Shown here piece after piece: positions 5,304 to 7,498 of a DNA stretch of 7,498 bases; the first letter of the stretch is position 1, and the number at the start of each line of letters is the position of its first letter. Origin of the DNA: Thermoplasmata archaeon (GTDB taxonomy: Archaea; Thermoplasmatota; Thermoplasmata; Thermoplasmatales; Thermoplasmataceae); the NCBI GenBank assembly GCA_021835265.1, contig JAKBQK010000137.1, positions 1-7,498 on the forward strand. Reading direction: 5' to 3'. Position numbers and translations under genes: made by a program. The notes below the pieces were generated by a model. The model ran no database searches. It saw only the letters and a program-made list of their open reading frames with translations, and was not told the origin of the DNA.

Positions 5304-6083
5304 TCAATCATCTTTATACATAGTGTCCTCATCTTCCCCTCCTGAAAGGAAGAGCGACATGGCAGAATAAACGTCTTCCATTCCGAACATGTTCTTTGAA
5401 GACACAGGTATCATCTTACTGCTTAGACCGCTTTCATCAAAAGAATTCATCACGTTGTAGAAGAAGTCCTTTCTAAGATCTACCTTTTCCTCCATCAGAC
5501 TGTCCATTAGGTTGTCAACAGACTCATCCCACTGCGAAATCGTTTCAAGCTGATCATCCTGAAGAATATCTGATTTATTCATTATATACAGTGTTGGTTT
5601 GAAGAACCTTGTCATTACTGATGCGTACATAAGTTTCTGCGATATATATCCGGATGGGATTGATGATATGATAGAATCTCCAATGAATGCCAGCATGGAT
5701 TTCTTGCCCCCAAGAGAGTCCACTATCATTGAACTTGAAGATCTCAGGGTAAAGAGTTCTATTTGTCCCGGTGTGTCGAAGATTACATAGTAGTCAGTGA
5801 GTTCATCCAGAAGTGCCTTTATTCTATCTACATTTTCTATTATGAGATCTGAAGCCACGATCTGGGCACCGTTTGGTCCCAGGTTGAATTCGCTCATTAT
5901 GTCGCTTATGGAGATCCATTCTCTTATATCTATATCACTTTCATATGGAATGAATTCTGACCCAGGGTCCAGATTCACAATGGCTGCATCCATGTTGTTG
6001 GTTGTTAGCCAGTCCTTGAATGAAGCACAGAACGTTGACTTGCCTGTTCCTGCTGGTCCGGCTACAAAAAGTGCCCCTTTCAT
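5304..6083 (-). CDS. GPN-loop GTPase (archaeal Gpn/PAB0955-like)
   Basis: A SIMIBI-class GTPase of 259 residues, cytosolic and expected to be a homodimer. In order: P-loop GPAGTGKST (9-17, with K15 and S16); NLDPGSE (37-43) and the acidic switch-I region with D50 and D52; the defining Gly-Pro-Asn insertion GPN (69-71), which in this family reaches across the dimer to the partner's active site; DTPGQIELF (103-111, G3); NKSD (169-172, G4, guanine specificity); and VSSK (227-230, G5). Length is normal, with a short acidic tail. Eukaryotic relatives Gpn1-3 act in RNA polymerase II assembly and nuclear import; the archaeal role is poorly defined. Its ATG overlaps the DP2 stop codon in an ATGA arrangement, and GAGGAGGAGA seven bases upstream, inside the DP2 coding sequence, is a good ribosome-binding site. 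Confidence 0.95.
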   Translation of the reverse strand: MKGALFVAGPAGTGKSTFCASFKDWLTTNNMDAAIVNLDPGSEFIPYESDIDIREWISISDIMSEFNLGPNGAQIVASDLIIENVDRIKALLDELTDYYVIFDTPGQIELFTLRSSSSMIVDSLGGKKSMLAFIGDSIISSIPSGYISQKLMYASVMTRFFKPTLYIMNKSDILQDDQLETISQWDESVDNLMDSLMEEKVDLRKDFFYNVMNSFDESGLSSKMIPVSSKNMFGMEDVYSAMSLFLSGGEDEDTMYKDD

Positions 6084-7498
6084 TCCAGAATCTCCTCCTC
6101 AATTTCACCGTAATTATCCAGTGGATTTTCAATGTGTGTTTCGACCCTCTGAATATCCTCGGTACTGTTGAATGATGTGTCTATTGACCTGAAAATATTC
6201 TCTATCCTGTACATCTGTGCAGGTGGCAGGTTGAAATTCTTCATTAATTTTCTAGTTTCTTCCATGTATTTCACTATTCCTCCTCTGTGTATGGTGAGGA
6301 TCAAGTTATCATTTCCGCATTTCTGGCATTTTCCTGAAAGTGGAATTCTCCTGTATTTTGCATTGCATTTTGTGCAGCGCATTTCCTGAGAGAAGAAGCC
6401 CCTGTAATTTCCAAACATATCCGGAAGGAAGTGTGAATTTATAAGTCTGGATGCTACATCGTCCTGATCAACTGCCCTTATGATTTTTGCTAGGTTGAGT
6501 TGCTTCTCAATCTTTTCTGACATTGTTTCAAGAGTTTTATATGATGATAATAAAACCCCTGAATTGAGATCTTTTGTACTGAATTGAAAGTCCATTCCCC
6601 TGGCAGACCCTGTTTTTTCTACCATATACTTCACAGGTTTCATCATTTCTTCTATCTCTGCCGGCTTAATCCTCTTCAGTGTTGCCTCATAAAATTCAAG
6701 TGGATATTCTGATTGTGAGTCCACATTCAGGGCCTCCTTGTCAACCTCATCAGGTCTCAGCAAAAGAGTCATTACAAGTGGAGCATCCATTAGACCCCCG
6801 GTTGTTGAAGGAAGGAAATCTTTAGAAAAATTGAGAAGTCCATCCATCAGGAGCATTACAGAATCCTCATCACCATCACAGTTCCTCCTCTTTGCAGCGT
6901 GATAAAACGGATGTGCATATCCCCCGTTCACCCTTGAGAAACCTATAATTCTTCCGGCTATACCACCTGAAGTGTGCGGAGCAAGTCCTATGACAATATG
7001 TCCTATAAGATCACTTTCATCCCTGCAATTATAGAACTTATCCATTTTATAATACTTTTCCAGTAAGTCATCAACATATTTTGAGACATTTAAAAGATAT
7101 CTTGCACAGTCCATCGGTATTATGATATCCTGCGTGAATAGTTCGTTCATTCCTGGTTCATACCCGATCTCCCTTGCCTTCTCCTCAGGAAGGAAAATTT
7201 CAGAGGACTTGAAATGTGTTATTGGTACGTCGCTCATATCATACCTGCATGTTCCATCCTTATTCACTGATACATTATTCAGCGAGCGTAGTATTCCCTT
7301 TTCCAGTGGTTCCACATGCTTTCCCTTTGACATTACCTTCTTTACGCCCTTGAATTCCTTTAGATCATTTGGACTAACCCCGAGATTATCCAGCGCTGAA
7401 TTCCATATCTTTGATAGATCAACCTTGATTTTTTCATATGTCCCGGAATCCTTCATTGGAGAGCCACATTCGCTGCATCTTACCTCCGGTCCCACATA
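6080..7498 (-). CDS. polC: DNA polymerase II (PolD) large subunit DP2, C-terminal part
   Basis: The catalytic subunit of the replicative archaeal D-family polymerase; it pairs with the DP1 exonuclease. The gene runs off the right edge: the first visible codons (TAT GTG) are internal, not a start, and about 472 C-terminal codons of a protein usually over 1,000 residues are seen. Counting from the GTG at 7495: C8 and C11 are half of a zinc ribbon; VEPLEKGILR (61-70); DLIGHIVIGLAPHTSGG (162-178); HAAKRRNCDGDEDS (199-212), holding the catalytic aspartates D207 and D209; PLEFYEATL (265-273); HFLPDMFGNYRGFFSQE (355-371); and a C-terminal zinc ribbon with C374, C377, C390 and C393. The NCDGDED site, a frequent intein insertion point, is uninterrupted. 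The last 30 residues are acidic with no obvious QxxLxxFF-type PCNA-binding box. The stop overlaps the GPN GTPase start. Confidence 0.97.
   Translation of the reverse strand, partial: YVGPEVRCSECGSPMKDSGTYEKIKVDLSKIWNSALDNLGVSPNDLKEFKGVKKVMSKGKHVEPLEKGILRSLNNVSVNKDGTCRYDMSDVPITHFKSSEIFLPEEKAREIGYEPGMNELFTQDIIIPMDCARYLLNVSKYVDDLLEKYYKMDKFYNCRDESDLIGHIVIGLAPHTSGGIAGRIIGFSRVNGGYAHPFYHAAKRRNCDGDEDSVMLLMDGLLNFSKDFLPSTTGGLMDAPLVMTLLLRPDEVDKEALNVDSQSEYPLEFYEATLKRIKPAEIEEMMKPVKYMVEKTGSARGMDFQFSTKDLNSGVLLSSYKTLETMSEKIEKQLNLAKIIRAVDQDDVASRLINSHFLPDMFGNYRGFFSQEMRCTKCNAKYRRIPLSGKCQKCGNDNLILTIHRGGIVKYMEETRKLMKNFNLPPAQMYRIENIFRSIDTSFNSTEDIQRVETHIENPLDNYGEIEEEILE
6091..6100 (-). promoter_or_regulatory. Shine-Dalgarno of the GPN GTPase inside DP2 codons
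   Basis: Minus-strand GAGGAGGAGA ends seven bases before the GTPase ATG. It is also the run of Glu codons in the DP2 tail (IEEEILE), so one segment serves as coding sequence and ribosome-binding site. It supports the start at 6083 and translation from a shared DP2-GPN mRNA. Confidence 0.6.

Noticed and set aside
5797..6171. 124-codon plus-strand open frame opposite the GPN GTPase and DP2 end
   Set aside because: It is antisense to two clearly identified genes, Ser/Met/Ile-rich without domain features, and spans their overlap junction.
6860..6885. Possible intein at the DP2 NCDGDED active-site motif
   Set aside because: The motif is continuous and flanked by normal DP2 sequence; no intein block is present.
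1..7498. CRISPR array, tRNA/rRNA genes, insertion sequence or integrated element
   Set aside because: No regularly spaced repeats, no cloverleaf-like sequence, and no transposase, integrase or terminal repeats were seen. Gene content is chromosomal housekeeping.

Overview
The window looks like chromosomal DNA of a euryarchaeon of the Thermoplasmata (Thermoplasmatales-like). Three things point there: the C-terminal half of the PolD large subunit DP2, a polymerase absent from Crenarchaeota; an archaeal GPN-loop GTPase and an archaeal Ogg2-type glycosylase; and AT-rich promoters with TATA boxes placed about 25-27 nt before start codons, as expected for the leaderless transcripts common in this group. 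Arg AGG/AGA and Ile ATA codons are frequent. No rRNA, tRNA, insertion sequence or CRISPR array is visible. The assignment rests on protein character, not on a search.

Layout. Positions 1-65 hold the last codons of a plus-strand gene that enters from the left and ends at a TAG. The same frame stays open past that TAG and carries an imperfect 27-bp tandem repeat, so the gene's true end is uncertain. T-rich sequence and a 14-bp perfect palindrome follow. At 261-935 (minus) is an 8-oxoguanine DNA glycosylase/lyase of the Ogg2 type. Divergent from it, 1047-1952 (plus) encodes a soluble phospholipase-D-superfamily protein with two complete HKD motifs and a well-placed leaderless promoter. After a 236-bp AT-rich gap come minus-strand genes to the end: Fe/Mn-type superoxide dismutase (2189-2806, own promoter and Shine-Dalgarno); a 12-TM MFS transporter (2923-4134); a DUF3834-like solute-binding-fold protein overlapping it by 8 nt (4127-4789); a PadR-type regulator (4824-5174); a GPN-loop GTPase (5304-6083); and the partial DP2 gene (6080-7498), which overlaps the GTPase by 4 nt.

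How the genes fit together. Two minus-strand units are likely. DP2 and the GPN GTPase share an ATGA stop/start overlap and are probably translationally coupled. PadR, the DUF3834-like protein and the MFS transporter read as a small ligand-responsive transport module, with inverted repeats around the padR promoter as a candidate operator. The sod gene is probably transcribed alone. Ogg2 and SOD are both oxidative-damage functions, fitting an aerobic or facultative organism, but nothing in the sequence shows co-regulation.

Most of the window is ordinary archaeal housekeeping. The parts most worth following are the cytosolic solute-binding-fold protein fused by overlap to a transporter, the DP2-GPN coupling, and the interrupted reading frame at the left edge.
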